In this document: piece by piece, positions 1-7,420 of the stretch
Layout of the letters: each line of letters begins with the position of its first letter
Position numbering within the stretch: position 1 is the stretch's first letter
Program-made: the position numbers and the translations under genes
Assembly (NCBI GenBank): GCA_021129875.1
Contig: JAJOKK010000233.1
Span: forward strand, 1 to 18,492
Direction of reading: 5' to 3'
Origin: Candidatus Bipolaricaulota bacterium
GTDB taxonomy: Bacteria; Bipolaricaulota; Bipolaricaulia; UBA7950; UBA9294
Length of the DNA: 18,492 nucleotides
Notes under the pieces: model-generated
Seen by the model: the letters and a program-made list of their open reading frames with translations, nothing else
Told to the model about the DNA's origin: nothing
Database searches by the model: none

Positions 1-279
1 ACAGCTCCTGACAGACATAGTTAATACGGCGTGCCCCAAAAAGGACGGTCCGTTACCGTTCTAGCACTCGATTTCTCGAAAATCCCGTATCCATGTTAAG
101 GGAAGAAGCTGCAACTCATAGTAGGGGCAGCTCCCGTAACCCCCTACTCCATCGATGATAAGGCTGGCCACGTTCAGGCGCTTCTTCCGCCGCAAGGTTT
201 GCGGAGCAAGGGTTACTACCTGCTTCTATGGTAAAGAGCAGGTCGTCCAACCGGAAGAAGGCCGGTCTTTTCGGCGCCT
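1..279. other. Left edge, no supported gene
   Basis: No convincing coding frame is seen on either strand. The stretch lies downstream of the minus-strand flavoprotein gene. Two small inverted repeats are visible: arms ACCTGCT at 218-224 and AGCAGGT at 237-243 (12-base loop), and ACCGG/CCGGT around 250-266. Neither has a T-run on the minus strand, so I do not call a terminator. Confidence 0.4.
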
Positions 280-1503
280 CTACTGTTGTGCCGCCCCTTC
301 CCCGGCGAGTTTTCCGGTGACGAATGCCCACAGAAAATTCGTCCCACCGATCGGGCCGAATGCGTCAAGGATCTCCCCGCAAAGGTACAGGCCGGGGACT
401 ACCCGACTTTCAAGGCTTCTCGGATCAATATCCCCTAAGCTGACCCCGCCGCCGGTCACCTCTGCTTCGTTCCATCCTCCGCTTCGGCGCCACGGGAGCG
501 GATAAGAGAGAAGAGCAGAGAGCAAGCGCTTCCGATCATCACGCCGAAGGGTGGCTAGCTTTGCTGTGGAGAGATTGAGTTCGGCCAATAGAAGATCGAT
601 CAACCGATCGGGGAGGACCTCTTTCAGCGTCCCACGGACTGTTTTCCCGCTGGGGACAAGGGCCTCTTCCCAATCCTGTTCGTTCATACGCCCCCAGGCG
701 ACGGTGATCGGCACGTGCTCATCGGCGAGCGCAGCCCGGGCCGCTACGTGCGCGATGTTGAGGACGACCGGCCCGCTGTAACCACGGTGAGTGAAGAGGA
801 AGTCGCCCTGCGCCTGCACACGTGTTTTTCCAGATCCCGCAGTCAATCGTGCATAAATGGACAGACCGGCCAGATCGTGATGCGCTGCATTCCCCCCGCG
901 CAATGCCACAAGGGCAGGGTACGGTTCGACAAGATGATGTCCAAGCGCGCGTGCAATTTCGTGACCGGCGCCATCGCTCCCTGTTCGCGGGTAAGAGACC
1001 CCTCCGGTCGACAGGACGACGCGATCGGCAACGATCGCTTCCCCCTCCTCAAGGACAACCCGCCGCCGTTCGGACGGGGAGATCTCGATCACTCTCTTTC
1101 CCGTACGCACCACCACCGTGCTCCGCCTGACCGCGGCGAGGAGGCGATCTCGCACCTCTTCCCCCCCACCGAAGAGAGGGTAGACCTTCCCGGTCCTGCG
1201 CTGTTCGATCAACCGCAGGCCGACCGGCCCTTCGAGGAAGGATCGTACCTCAGGAAGGGGCCAGGAAGAGAGGATCTTCCTCATGGTATGCGGGGAGGAG
1301 TCGGTTGTATAGGAGCTGGGATCGACCGTCTCTCGCGGGAGGATGTTGCACCGTCCCCCGCCTGACAGGAGGATTTTCTCGCCGGGCCGTCTGTTCCGAT
1401 CGAGGAGGATGACGCGGCACCCAGCGCGCGCCGCGTGGTAGGCCGCGACCATCCCTGCCGGCCCGCCCCCGATCACTGCAACGTCAAATCCTTTTCGCTT
1501 CAT
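280..1503 (-). CDS. HI0933/YhiN-family FAD-dependent oxidoreductase
   Basis: A 407-residue flavoprotein. The N-terminus has the Rossmann dinucleotide motif VIGGGPAGM (about residues 10-18), an acidic residue after the second strand (LLDRN) and the family motif GEKILLSGGGRCNI (about 42-55), which is typical of the HI0933/YhiN group. The C-terminus has the second FAD-contacting block GPIGGTNFLWAF (about 383-394). Length is normal for the family (about 390-420). Members are soluble cytoplasmic enzymes annotated as NAD(P)/FAD-dependent or 'aminoacetone oxidase family' proteins; the physiological substrate is not settled, so none is assigned. The ATG is chosen because the Rossmann fold begins a few residues later, although the upstream ribosome-binding site is weak. 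The gene stands alone, with about 600 bases of repeat-bearing DNA between it and the helicase gene. Confidence 0.9.
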   Translation of the reverse strand: MKRKGFDVAVIGGGPAGMVAAYHAARAGCRVILLDRNRRPGEKILLSGGGRCNILPRETVDPSSYTTDSSPHTMRKILSSWPLPEVRSFLEGPVGLRLIEQRRTGKVYPLFGGGEEVRDRLLAAVRRSTVVVRTGKRVIEISPSERRRVVLEEGEAIVADRVVLSTGGVSYPRTGSDGAGHEIARALGHHLVEPYPALVALRGGNAAHHDLAGLSIYARLTAGSGKTRVQAQGDFLFTHRGYSGPVVLNIAHVAARAALADEHVPITVAWGRMNEQDWEEALVPSGKTVRGTLKEVLPDRLIDLLLAELNLSTAKLATLRRDDRKRLLSALLSYPLPWRRSGGWNEAEVTGGGVSLGDIDPRSLESRVVPGLYLCGEILDAFGPIGGTNFLWAFVTGKLAGEGAAQQ

Positions 1504-1867
1504 AGATCAAGTCTACCGGATAAGAGGACAGGCGTCGACCTTCTTCAGGGGGGGCTCCTGTTTGACATGGAAGGACTCCTCTGCAACCTGCGAGTACGCA
1601 GTGGTCCGAATCACGGTCGCTGCTTACACTACTCGACCGTCAGCCGGCAATCTTGTCTGCGTTATGTCCGCCGCGGCAGACCGGCGTTCATTCGCCGATC
1701 CTTTTTGCCGCCCAAGCGACAGCAGCCTGTCTTGATATACGCAAGTGATTCTTGGTGCTCATCGGTGGTCACCGGCTCACTGAGTCCCAGATACTGCGCC
1801 TTCCATGTAGAGCTGGTCAAGATGATCGCGTCGTCGATTTCAGGAAGTATGGCAAGACCGGAAGTCC
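1504..1867. other. Gene-poor stretch with degenerate frames
   Basis: No gene is supported here. A minus-strand open frame (1943-1662) looks partly protein-like between about 1662 and 1867, with segments such as AILPEIDDAIIL and LGLSEPVTTDEHQES, but its proposed start lies inside the repeat element next door, it has no clear ribosome-binding site, and I recognise no family. It may be the remnant of a gene interrupted by the repeat, or chance. A plus-strand frame from ATG 1567 is cysteine- and arginine-rich and not convincing. Confidence 0.35.
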
Positions 1868-2010
1868 AACAGAAGCTTTCACCGTCTCGGGGGGTGCAGT
1901 AGCCGGAGAAGGATTTACTACACCCCCCAAGAACGCGGAGCACGCAGAGAGTGGAATTGGAACGTGAATGCTTGATCTCCGTGATCTTTGCGCCCTCTGC
2001 AGTAAAATAC
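1868..2010 (+). repeat. Palindromic repeat element, copy A
   Basis: This segment matches, in reverse orientation, the element at 17623-17796. The shared block starts at AACAGAAGCTTTCACCGTCTC, runs through a strong hairpin (1889-1928), then a purine-rich arm with CGCGGAGCACGCAGAG, a spacer with GTGGAATTGGAAC, then AATGCTTGATCTC and a second arm with CTTTGCGCCCTCTGCAG. The two purine/pyrimidine arms are imperfect inverted repeats of each other, so the unit is itself palindromic. Similarity to copy B is near-exact from 1868 to about 1979 apart from the hairpin loop and a few changes, then fades. No transposase lies inside it; a non-autonomous palindromic element is the simplest reading. Confidence 0.8.
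1889..1928. repeat. Core hairpin, copy A (13-14-13)
   Basis: The arms are GGGGGGTGCAGTA (1889-1901) and TACTACACCCCCC (1916-1928) with a 14-base loop. Pairing is complete except for one C/A position on this strand, which becomes a G-T wobble on the other. Same length and arm sequence as the two hairpins in copy B when read on the minus strand. No T-run follows, so it is not a standard terminator. Confidence 0.85.
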
Positions 2011-2112
2011 TTGAAACTGTGGAGGATTGAAGACGAGCTGAGGGAATGGTTACATAACAGGATCTATGATGAATACGTACTCGTAAAGAAGGTGGAACGA
2101 ACCTGCCAAATA

Positions 2113-4596
2113 TTAAAAGCCAGGCTTATGCTCTGCCTCAGCGATCTCATACCCGATAGATCTATAACCGCGGCGGCGGTCGTACATCCTGGCCAGCATC
2201 GGAACCTCGAGGTCTGCATAGTCGTATACAATTACTTCCTTTTTCATGTCGTGTAAGCGATGGAGGCGGCCGGCATACTGCGCCAGTCTCCCGCGCCATG
2301 ATAGCGGGAAGGTGAGAAACAGGGTGTCCAGCCGGGCATCGTCGAACCCTTCCCCCAGATACCGCCCGGTGGCGATGATGATACGTTCCTCATCATCGGC
2401 GATCCCCGCCACCTTTTCTGCCTGAAGACGCCTCTGCCGTTGACTCATCCCTCCCTGTAATACGATTACATTGCGGATCAAGGAGGAGAGGGGTTCGGCC
2501 AGGAGCGCAAGGTGAGCGGTGCGCTCAGTTAGCACGACCGGAGAGCGCTTTGCCTGGACAGCGGCTAGCACATCCTCGACGATCATCTTGTTGCGGTCCT
2601 CGTCGCGGATCAATGCTGCGCAGATTCGGTGAATGGCCGGGGGGTCATCGTCTGCAAGTGTGCTGGGCAGTGTGAACCCGGTCTTACGCACGATCACTCG
2701 ACGGCGGAAGGGCCGCGTCGCCGCGTGCGTGCGCTCATCAAAATGATACCTGATCGGTCCACATTGCATAAATATGATCGGTTGGTGGCCGTCTTTTCGC
2801 GTTACGGTGGCGGATAGACCGCTTACATACTTCGCCTTGCACTGCCGGGCGACTATCTCAAAGCTCCTTGCGGGAATATGGTGACACTCGTCGATGACCA
2901 GATATCCGTAGTCGGCAACGGCGTCATCGACGATGCTATCGACGCCCCCTTTCTTTCTGAGGCTCTGAATGATCGCCACATCGAGCATTCCGGACGGCTC
3001 GCGTTTTCCCCCTCCGATCCGGCCGATCTCGCGTGGATCGAGGTTGAGGAAGCTACTCAACCGGGCGATCCATTGGTCGAGCAGCTGTCTGCGATGAACC
3101 AGGATAAGCGTATTGACGTTGCGTTGCGCTATCAGGTGAGCGGCAACGACCGTCTTGCCGAACGCTGTCGGGGCGGCGAGCACCCCGGTGTCGAATCTCA
3201 GCATGGCGGCGACCGCCTGCTGCTGCTCCGCCCGGAGATGACCATGAAAATGCAGGTCTAATGGGAGACCAGGGACTCGTTGATCGATGATCTTCGCTTC
3301 GATCTTCAGCGATCGCAGCAGCTCAACGACCGCATCTAGACAACCGCGCGGCATCCCGATATGGTCTGTGAAATCCTCGCAGCAACTGATGATGCGAGGC
3401 TTGTTGAACGTTGAAAGACGTGTCGCTTGCGCCTTATAGAACTCCGGATTCTGAAAGGCGGCCAGTCGGAGTAGGCGGTTCTGCAAGGCGGGTGGGAGTT
3501 CCTCCTTTGCGATATAGATCTGGTTGCTGAGAATCAGTCTGATCTGCTCGGGCAGGGGACCGGCAATCGGGGGATCCTTCCGGCGCCGTGAAGGCGGCGC
3601 CAGCCACGGCTGCGGGTCATATTCATCGGCGATGACCGTTCTTATGCCAATTACGCGTTTCCGGCGCGTCGCCTCAGCGACAATGATCTCAACCTCGGGT
3701 TTGCTTATGCGGTGGAGAGATGACAGAAACGCCCACTGATCGGGGTACGGCACACAGGTTTCATCCAGAAAGAGCGTGTTTCCTTGTTCGCGTGGCCTCT
3801 TCTGGAGGGGAAGCGCGATGAGATTTCCGAAACGGGCTTTCGGTAGCGTATCCTGTGCCGGGAAGAAACGGTCGTAGGAGGAAAGACCGATCTCAGGACG
3901 GCGCTCCATGGTCTCTGTGAGGATAAACGAGCCCAGATTTCGCGCCAGCAGCGCGGGAACCTGCTCGGAGAAGAAGATCCAGACGTGCCCACCGTTGCCC
4001 GAGCGAGACCGCTCAAGCGCAGCCGGTACGCTGTAGAGCCTGCACGTTTCGAGAAATGCCGCGGCATCTTCCGTCCAGGTCGTTTTGTCGAAGTCCACAG
4101 CGAGAAACCAGCAGCTATCACCAGGTAAGAGAGGGTAAACACCGATCGTGAACTCGCGGTTGGACCGGTCACGAGGGTCTCTTCCCAGAAGGTGGTTCCG
4201 GATCACCTCGTCACTGACAGGGAGGAATACACGATTTTCACAAGCGCTGCATTTCACACGGGGCTTTCTGCATAGACCTTTAACCCATTCATTGCGACAG
4301 GCTGGCTGATAGCCCTTCTTGCCCGTTTTTGCGCTTTCAAATCTTCTCGGATAGACATCGTCCCTCCCTCGAAAGAGTGTGCGGAAAAGGGTGATCTTTT
4401 CAGCTTGGGAGGACCGGATCGTTACCGGTTCTTGATTATCACCGTGTGCAGGCTCAGAAGAGGTCCGGCCGATCAGCGTCGCTTGCCGGTGCAGCTCGCT
4501 GATCCGCACGATAAGTGCTTCCCTTCCGGCATCGAGACGGGCCAGTTCTTCTTCGGCGGCGACGATTAATCGGTTGATTTCCGTGATGTCTCTCAT
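2113..4596 (-). CDS. TOTE-type primase fused to SF2 helicase
   Basis: About 827 residues. A short N-terminal coiled coil (about 5-40) precedes the family block ending in FRTLFRGRDDVYPRRF (about 71-86). Four cysteines follow (about 100, 109, 116, 119), probably binding zinc. The archaeo-eukaryotic primase domain shows the catalytic DxD in LAVDFDK (about D168/D170) and the histidine strand SGNGGHVWIFF (H about 204). The helicase half has Walker A APTAFGKT (about 475-482), DECHH (about 569-573), SAT (about 595-597), motif V GRYLGEGFD and motif VI QYAGRLHR (about 773-780). The family is known as the 'TOTE conflict system' primase and is placed among candidate defence or mobile-element-linked systems. 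I chose ATG 4596 over GTG 4602 because AAGGTG lies 5-6 bases upstream of the ATG. No nuclease, methylase or other partner gene adjoins it. The product probably acts on nucleic acid; target and outcome are unknown. Confidence 0.9.
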   Translation of the reverse strand: MRDITEINRLIVAAEEELARLDAGREALIVRISELHRQATLIGRTSSEPAHGDNQEPVTIRSSQAEKITLFRTLFRGRDDVYPRRFESAKTGKKGYQPACRNEWVKGLCRKPRVKCSACENRVFLPVSDEVIRNHLLGRDPRDRSNREFTIGVYPLLPGDSCWFLAVDFDKTTWTEDAAAFLETCRLYSVPAALERSRSGNGGHVWIFFSEQVPALLARNLGSFILTETMERRPEIGLSSYDRFFPAQDTLPKARFGNLIALPLQKRPREQGNTLFLDETCVPYPDQWAFLSSLHRISKPEVEIIVAEATRRKRVIGIRTVIADEYDPQPWLAPPSRRRKDPPIAGPLPEQIRLILSNQIYIAKEELPPALQNRLLRLAAFQNPEFYKAQATRLSTFNKPRIISCCEDFTDHIGMPRGCLDAVVELLRSLKIEAKIIDQRVPGLPLDLHFHGHLRAEQQQAVAAMLRFDTGVLAAPTAFGKTVVAAHLIAQRNVNTLILVHRRQLLDQWIARLSSFLNLDPREIGRIGGGKREPSGMLDVAIIQSLRKKGGVDSIVDDAVADYGYLVIDECHHIPARSFEIVARQCKAKYVSGLSATVTRKDGHQPIIFMQCGPIRYHFDERTHAATRPFRRRVIVRKTGFTLPSTLADDDPPAIHRICAALIRDEDRNKMIVEDVLAAVQAKRSPVVLTERTAHLALLAEPLSSLIRNVIVLQGGMSQRQRRLQAEKVAGIADDEERIIIATGRYLGEGFDDARLDTLFLTFPLSWRGRLAQYAGRLHRLHDMKKEVIVYDYADLEVPMLARMYDRRRGYRSIGYEIAEAEHKPGF

Positions 4597-4642
4597 GATC
4601 ACCTTAAGAGAACCAGCACATTCTTATCTATTCCCTGCTCCT

Positions 4643-4671
4643 ATCGTATATGTCTTCCATGATCAGAGCAA
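4643..4671 (-). promoter_or_regulatory. Weak candidate promoter for the primase-helicase
   Basis: Read on the minus strand, TTGCTC (4671-4666) and TACGAT (4648-4643) are 17 bases apart, about 47 bases ahead of the ATG at 4596. Matches to the sigma-70 consensus are 3/6 and 4/6, so this is only suggestive. Confidence 0.25.
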
Positions 4672-4748
4672 GAACACGCCCTGAGATGAGGGGGACGGCG
4701 CCGCTAAGAGGGCAGAAGGTCTCAGGGGGATACGCTGGTTGGCTCTGA

Positions 4749-4859
4749 CGCCCTCAAGGCCGGTTGAACAAAGCTGCGGCAGAGGCTCTACAGGAGTCTC
4801 CCGTACGAAAGGCCCGCAAGGAAGACCGGCACGCCAACCAAGTCAATCTAATGTCATAA
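4749..4859 (+). pseudogene. Possible 3' remnant of an unknown gene
   Basis: This plus-strand frame reads RPQGRLNKAAAEALQESP, then a charged stretch, ending in NQVNLMS and TAA at 4857-4859. It has the look of a protein C-terminus: alanine/glutamate helix, then lysine/arginine-rich tail. A TGA interrupts the frame just before 4749. The frame offset by one base upstream (4708-4767) reads on plausibly as GDTLVGSDALKAG before its own stop, so one frameshift could join them. Twelve bases after the TAA comes the candidate response-regulator start. I do not recognise the family, and the frame is short enough to arise by chance. Confidence 0.25.
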
Positions 4860-4871
4860 AGGAGGCTGAAT

Positions 4872-4904
4872 ATGAAGACTCTGCTGGTCGTTGAAGATCA
4901 AACA
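4872..4904 (+). pseudogene. Truncated 5' end of a response-regulator gene
   Basis: A very good ribosome-binding site (AAAGGAGG at 4858-4865, 6 bases before ATG 4872) leads into codons for MKTLLVVEDQ. This is the classic first beta-strand and acidic pair of a CheY-like receiver domain. After about ten codons the frame runs into the antisense of the MATE transporter 3' end and stops at a TAG after 32 codons, so no receiver domain follows. The likely reading is a gene cut by a rearrangement whose junction lies near 4898, the MATE stop codon. A chance match or a misassembly in a draft genome cannot be excluded. Confidence 0.45.
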
Positions 4905-6283
4905 CGGATCTTCTTCCAGGTCCCTCGCTTGAACTTCCAACCGACAAGAAGGGCGATTGCCAACCAGTAGACGAACTCTCCGGTCCAGGCCCCAATAATC
5001 CCCAATTGGAGGTGCAGCCCGAGTAGGTAGGCGAGGGGAAGATAGAGGAGGGAGCAGACAAAGAGCTCGACGAGCATGACGTAGCGGGTGTTCCCTGCCC
5101 CTTGTAGCGCCTGCCCGATGACGAGGGCGACGCCACCGAATGCCTGGGTCATTCCGAGGAGGATGAGGGGTATCCTCCCCAGGGCGATCACGGCTGGATC
5201 GGCTGTGTAGATTGAGAAGATCGCTCTTGGAAAGACGATGAGGAGCAATCCCACCGCGGCCATCAGGTAGACGGCAAGTTTTGCCCCCTCCCAGGCTAAG
5301 CCCTCTGCTTGCTCCGCACTCTTCGCTCCCATGTTCTGTCCGACCAGGGCCGCTGCTGCGACCCCGATTCCGATCGCCGGCATGATGGAGAGGCCGATCA
5401 CCGAGCGAATAATACTGCTCGCAGCAAGTTCGAGGGTGCCGATCCGGGCGACGATGGAGAAGAACGCGAAGAAACTTCCGTTACCGATCATCCGTTGCCC
5501 GATCACCGGAAGGGAAAGGCGAACGATAGGGGAGAACCAGAAGAAGGAGCGTGTGAGACTGCGGTAAGGGCGAAACTGCACCCGGTACGATCGCGAGAGG
5601 CTGACGAGCAGAAAATAGACCGTTCCGATTCCGGTGGCGATTGTGGAGGCGATCGCGGCCCCGGCGATCCCCATTTTTGGGAACCCACCATGCCCGAAGA
5701 TCAGCAGGTAGTTGAGAAGGATATTAATGACGGTAACAAGGATCGCCGAGATCATTAACTGTCCGGTCTTGCCGACCCCGCCGAAGAATCCGCGGTAGAC
5801 CATGTTGAACAGGAGGAAGGGCGCGCCGAGGAAGCGATAGAAGAGGAAAACAGCGCCGAGTTCGGTCACCAGTGGGTCGTGAGAGAGAAGCGGAGCGATA
5901 GCGTTTGCAATCCACCCGCTTGCAGCGACGAACGGAATACCAGCGATCAGGGCTAATAACAGGCCGGCGTTCAAGACCTCGCCGCACTGTCGATACTTCT
6001 TTTCGCCGTAGCGACGAGCGGTGAGGGTTTGTACGCCGATCCCGATTCCAGCGAGGGAGAAGACGATGGCGAAGTAACCGACCGCGGAGATCCCTGCCGC
6101 AGCAAGGGGGTCTGCGCCGAGGCGGCCGAGCATCGCGGTGTCGACTACGTTGAGCAGGGTGATCGAGATCATCCCCAACACCACCGGATAGGCGAGACGG
6201 ATCACAGTGCGTGAACGGTCGGGGTGAAGACGGGTCTTCGCAATAAGCGCGCAAGCGCGAGCAGGGAGTCCGAGCACCCTCAT
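4898..6283 (-). CDS. MATE-family multidrug/Na+ efflux transporter
   Basis: 461 residues, the usual MATE length, with about twelve hydrophobic segments. The two pseudo-repeats begin around residue 24 (TVIRLAYPVVLGMISITLLNVVDTAMLG, given in part) and around residue 250 (IVRLSLPVIGQRMIG). Family features include NVVDTAMLGRLG, GVQTLTARRYGE and, in the second half, AAALVGQNMGAKSAEQA. MATE proteins export cationic drugs and metabolites in exchange for Na+ or H+; the substrate is not readable here. The first ATG overlaps the stop of the upstream DMT gene (ATGA), indicating coupling. Its SD (AGGAGG) is only one base away, so GTG at 6277, 7 bases from that SD, may be the actual start. The 3' end adjoins the truncated response-regulator start. 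Confidence 0.9.
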   Translation of the reverse strand: MRVLGLPARACALIAKTRLHPDRSRTVIRLAYPVVLGMISITLLNVVDTAMLGRLGADPLAAAGISAVGYFAIVFSLAGIGIGVQTLTARRYGEKKYRQCGEVLNAGLLLALIAGIPFVAASGWIANAIAPLLSHDPLVTELGAVFLFYRFLGAPFLLFNMVYRGFFGGVGKTGQLMISAILVTVINILLNYLLIFGHGGFPKMGIAGAAIASTIATGIGTVYFLLVSLSRSYRVQFRPYRSLTRSFFWFSPIVRLSLPVIGQRMIGNGSFFAFFSIVARIGTLELAASSIIRSVIGLSIMPAIGIGVAAAALVGQNMGAKSAEQAEGLAWEGAKLAVYLMAAVGLLLIVFPRAIFSIYTADPAVIALGRIPLILLGMTQAFGGVALVIGQALQGAGNTRYVMLVELFVCSLLYLPLAYLLGLHLQLGIIGAWTGEFVYWLAIALLVGWKFKRGTWKKIRV

Positions 6284-7194
6284 CCCTCCTCGATCCCGAT
6301 CACGGCCGCCCTCGTGGGCCGCCCGCTCAGCTGCGCGAGCATCACCCCGATGACGACCGCCGCCGTCCCTATCCCCCTGGCCGGGGTGAGGATCGTCCCC
6401 AGCAGCAGGATCTCAGCGAAGAGGGTTATGATCGGAATGAAGTTCGCTGAGACTGCAACCTGGGTGACCGACAGGTGCGCCAGGGCGTAGTGCAGGGCGA
6501 GGAAGGCGCCGGCCGAGCAGAGAATACCTAAAAACAGGACCTCCGCGACGACCATCGGGGTGATCTGCAAGGTCCAACACAGACCGTCGGTCGCGGCGAG
6601 CGGTCCGAACAGGAAGAGGGAGAAGAAGAACTGGTAGAATGTAAGCTGCAGTGGGGTGACCCTCTTCAATACGTCCTTGACAAGGACGGTCCGCACTGCC
6701 GCACAGAGGACCGCGCCGATGACGAGGAGATCTCCCAGCAGGCTCGCCCCGACCTCATCGCGGCCCGCACCGATGATGATAAAGATCCCGAGATAGGCAA
6801 CAGCGATCCCCACCCCTTTTTGCCAGGCCGCCTTCTCACGGCGGAAGAAGAGCGCGATCAGGTAGACGACCGTGGGGATCGTGGCGATGATCGTTGCAAC
6901 ACGCCCCGGCTGGGTATGGATGACCCCGAACGTCTCGAAGAGGAAGTAACCGATCGGGCTTAAGAGCGTCAGCCCGGCCAGGATTAGGAGATCACGCCGC
7001 GGAAGGAACAGCTCCCGTTTAACGCCGGCAAAGAGCCCGAGGATGATCGTTGCTATGCCGAAGCGGAGGAAGAGGAGGGTGAATACAGGAACGGTTCCGA
7101 CTACGCTCTGGATCGCCAGGAAGGAGAGCCCCCAGACGAGCATCGCCGCGAGGAGTAAGAGGTAGACAACGACGGTCTTCTTATCGGGGTGCAT
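6280..7194 (-). CDS. EamA/DMT-superfamily transporter
   Basis: 304 residues with about ten hydrophobic segments in two EamA repeats: the first starts near VVVYLLLLAAMLVWGLSFLA, the second near LLGDLLVIGAVLCAAVRTVL. This is the ten-helix drug/metabolite transporter layout. Members move amino acids, nucleotide precursors or other metabolites, and the substrate cannot be told. I chose ATG 7194 because AGGAGG sits 6 bases upstream; a longer frame from 7242 would add 16 polar residues and lacks such a site. The stop overlaps the ATG of the MATE gene by four bases, so the two form a transporter operon. It is divergent from fabK. Confidence 0.88.
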   Translation of the reverse strand: MHPDKKTVVVYLLLLAAMLVWGLSFLAIQSVVGTVPVFTLLFLRFGIATIILGLFAGVKRELFLPRRDLLILAGLTLLSPIGYFLFETFGVIHTQPGRVATIIATIPTVVYLIALFFRREKAAWQKGVGIAVAYLGIFIIIGAGRDEVGASLLGDLLVIGAVLCAAVRTVLVKDVLKRVTPLQLTFYQFFFSLFLFGPLAATDGLCWTLQITPMVVAEVLFLGILCSAGAFLALHYALAHLSVTQVAVSANFIPIITLFAEILLLGTILTPARGIGTAAVVIGVMLAQLSGRPTRAAVIGIEEG

Positions 7195-7219
7195 ATCGCG
7201 TCCTCCTGCTCTGCGGGTG

Positions 7220-7275
7220 CGGTGAATAGGGGGATTGTGCAATCTTGCAGTGCCCGGTGCAACCGCGATTCACCG
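7220..7275. promoter_or_regulatory. Nested inverted repeats between divergent genes
   Basis: CGGTGAAT (7220-7227) and ATTCACCG (7268-7275) form a perfect 8-base inverted repeat. Inside it lie GATTG-TG-CAATC (7233-7244) and TTGCA...TGCAA (about 7245-7262). This dyad-rich DNA is just upstream of the transporter operon start and could be an operator. A weak minus-strand promoter (TTGCAC, 17 bases, CACAAT) overlaps it. No regulator gene is present in the window to pair with it. Confidence 0.35.
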
Positions 7276-7352
7276 GTCCATGCCCATTTGCCCGCCGGTA
7301 TCTGCCTGCGGCAGCACAGTGCCGCGATCTGCTCCGACGACCTTGCGTCCCC

Positions 7353-7382
7353 CTGTCAGTTCTTCACCCGGCGTGGTATCAT
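7353..7382 (+). promoter_or_regulatory. Candidate promoter for fabK-mutS2
   Basis: CTGTCA (7353-7358, 4/6 to TTGACA) and TATCAT (7377-7382, 5/6 to TATAAT) are 18 bases apart, and TGG before the -10 gives the extended TGn form. Transcription would start near 7389, leaving a leader of about 30 bases before GTG 7421. If correct, this rules out the in-frame ATG at 7388 as the fabK start. Confidence 0.4.
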
Positions 7383-7420
7383 CTTGCATGCCCGATAAGG
7401 GCGTACAAAGGGGGCAAGGA

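Noticed and set aside
218..243. Inverted repeat as terminator of the flavoprotein gene
   Set aside because: The stem is only 7 bp with a 12-base loop and lacks a T-run on the minus strand.
715..1365. Plus-strand 216-residue open frame
   Set aside because: It is antisense to the flavoprotein gene, has no ribosome-binding site and reads as His/Arg/Pro-rich shadow sequence.
1889..1928. Core hairpins as intrinsic terminators
   Set aside because: The stems are strong, but none is followed by a T-run in either direction and copy A lies more than 100 bases from the nearest stop codon. A role in mRNA stability remains possible.
1951..2256. Plus-strand 101-residue open frame beginning in copy A
   Set aside because: It starts in the repeat and runs antisense into the 3' end of the primase-helicase gene; no family resemblance.
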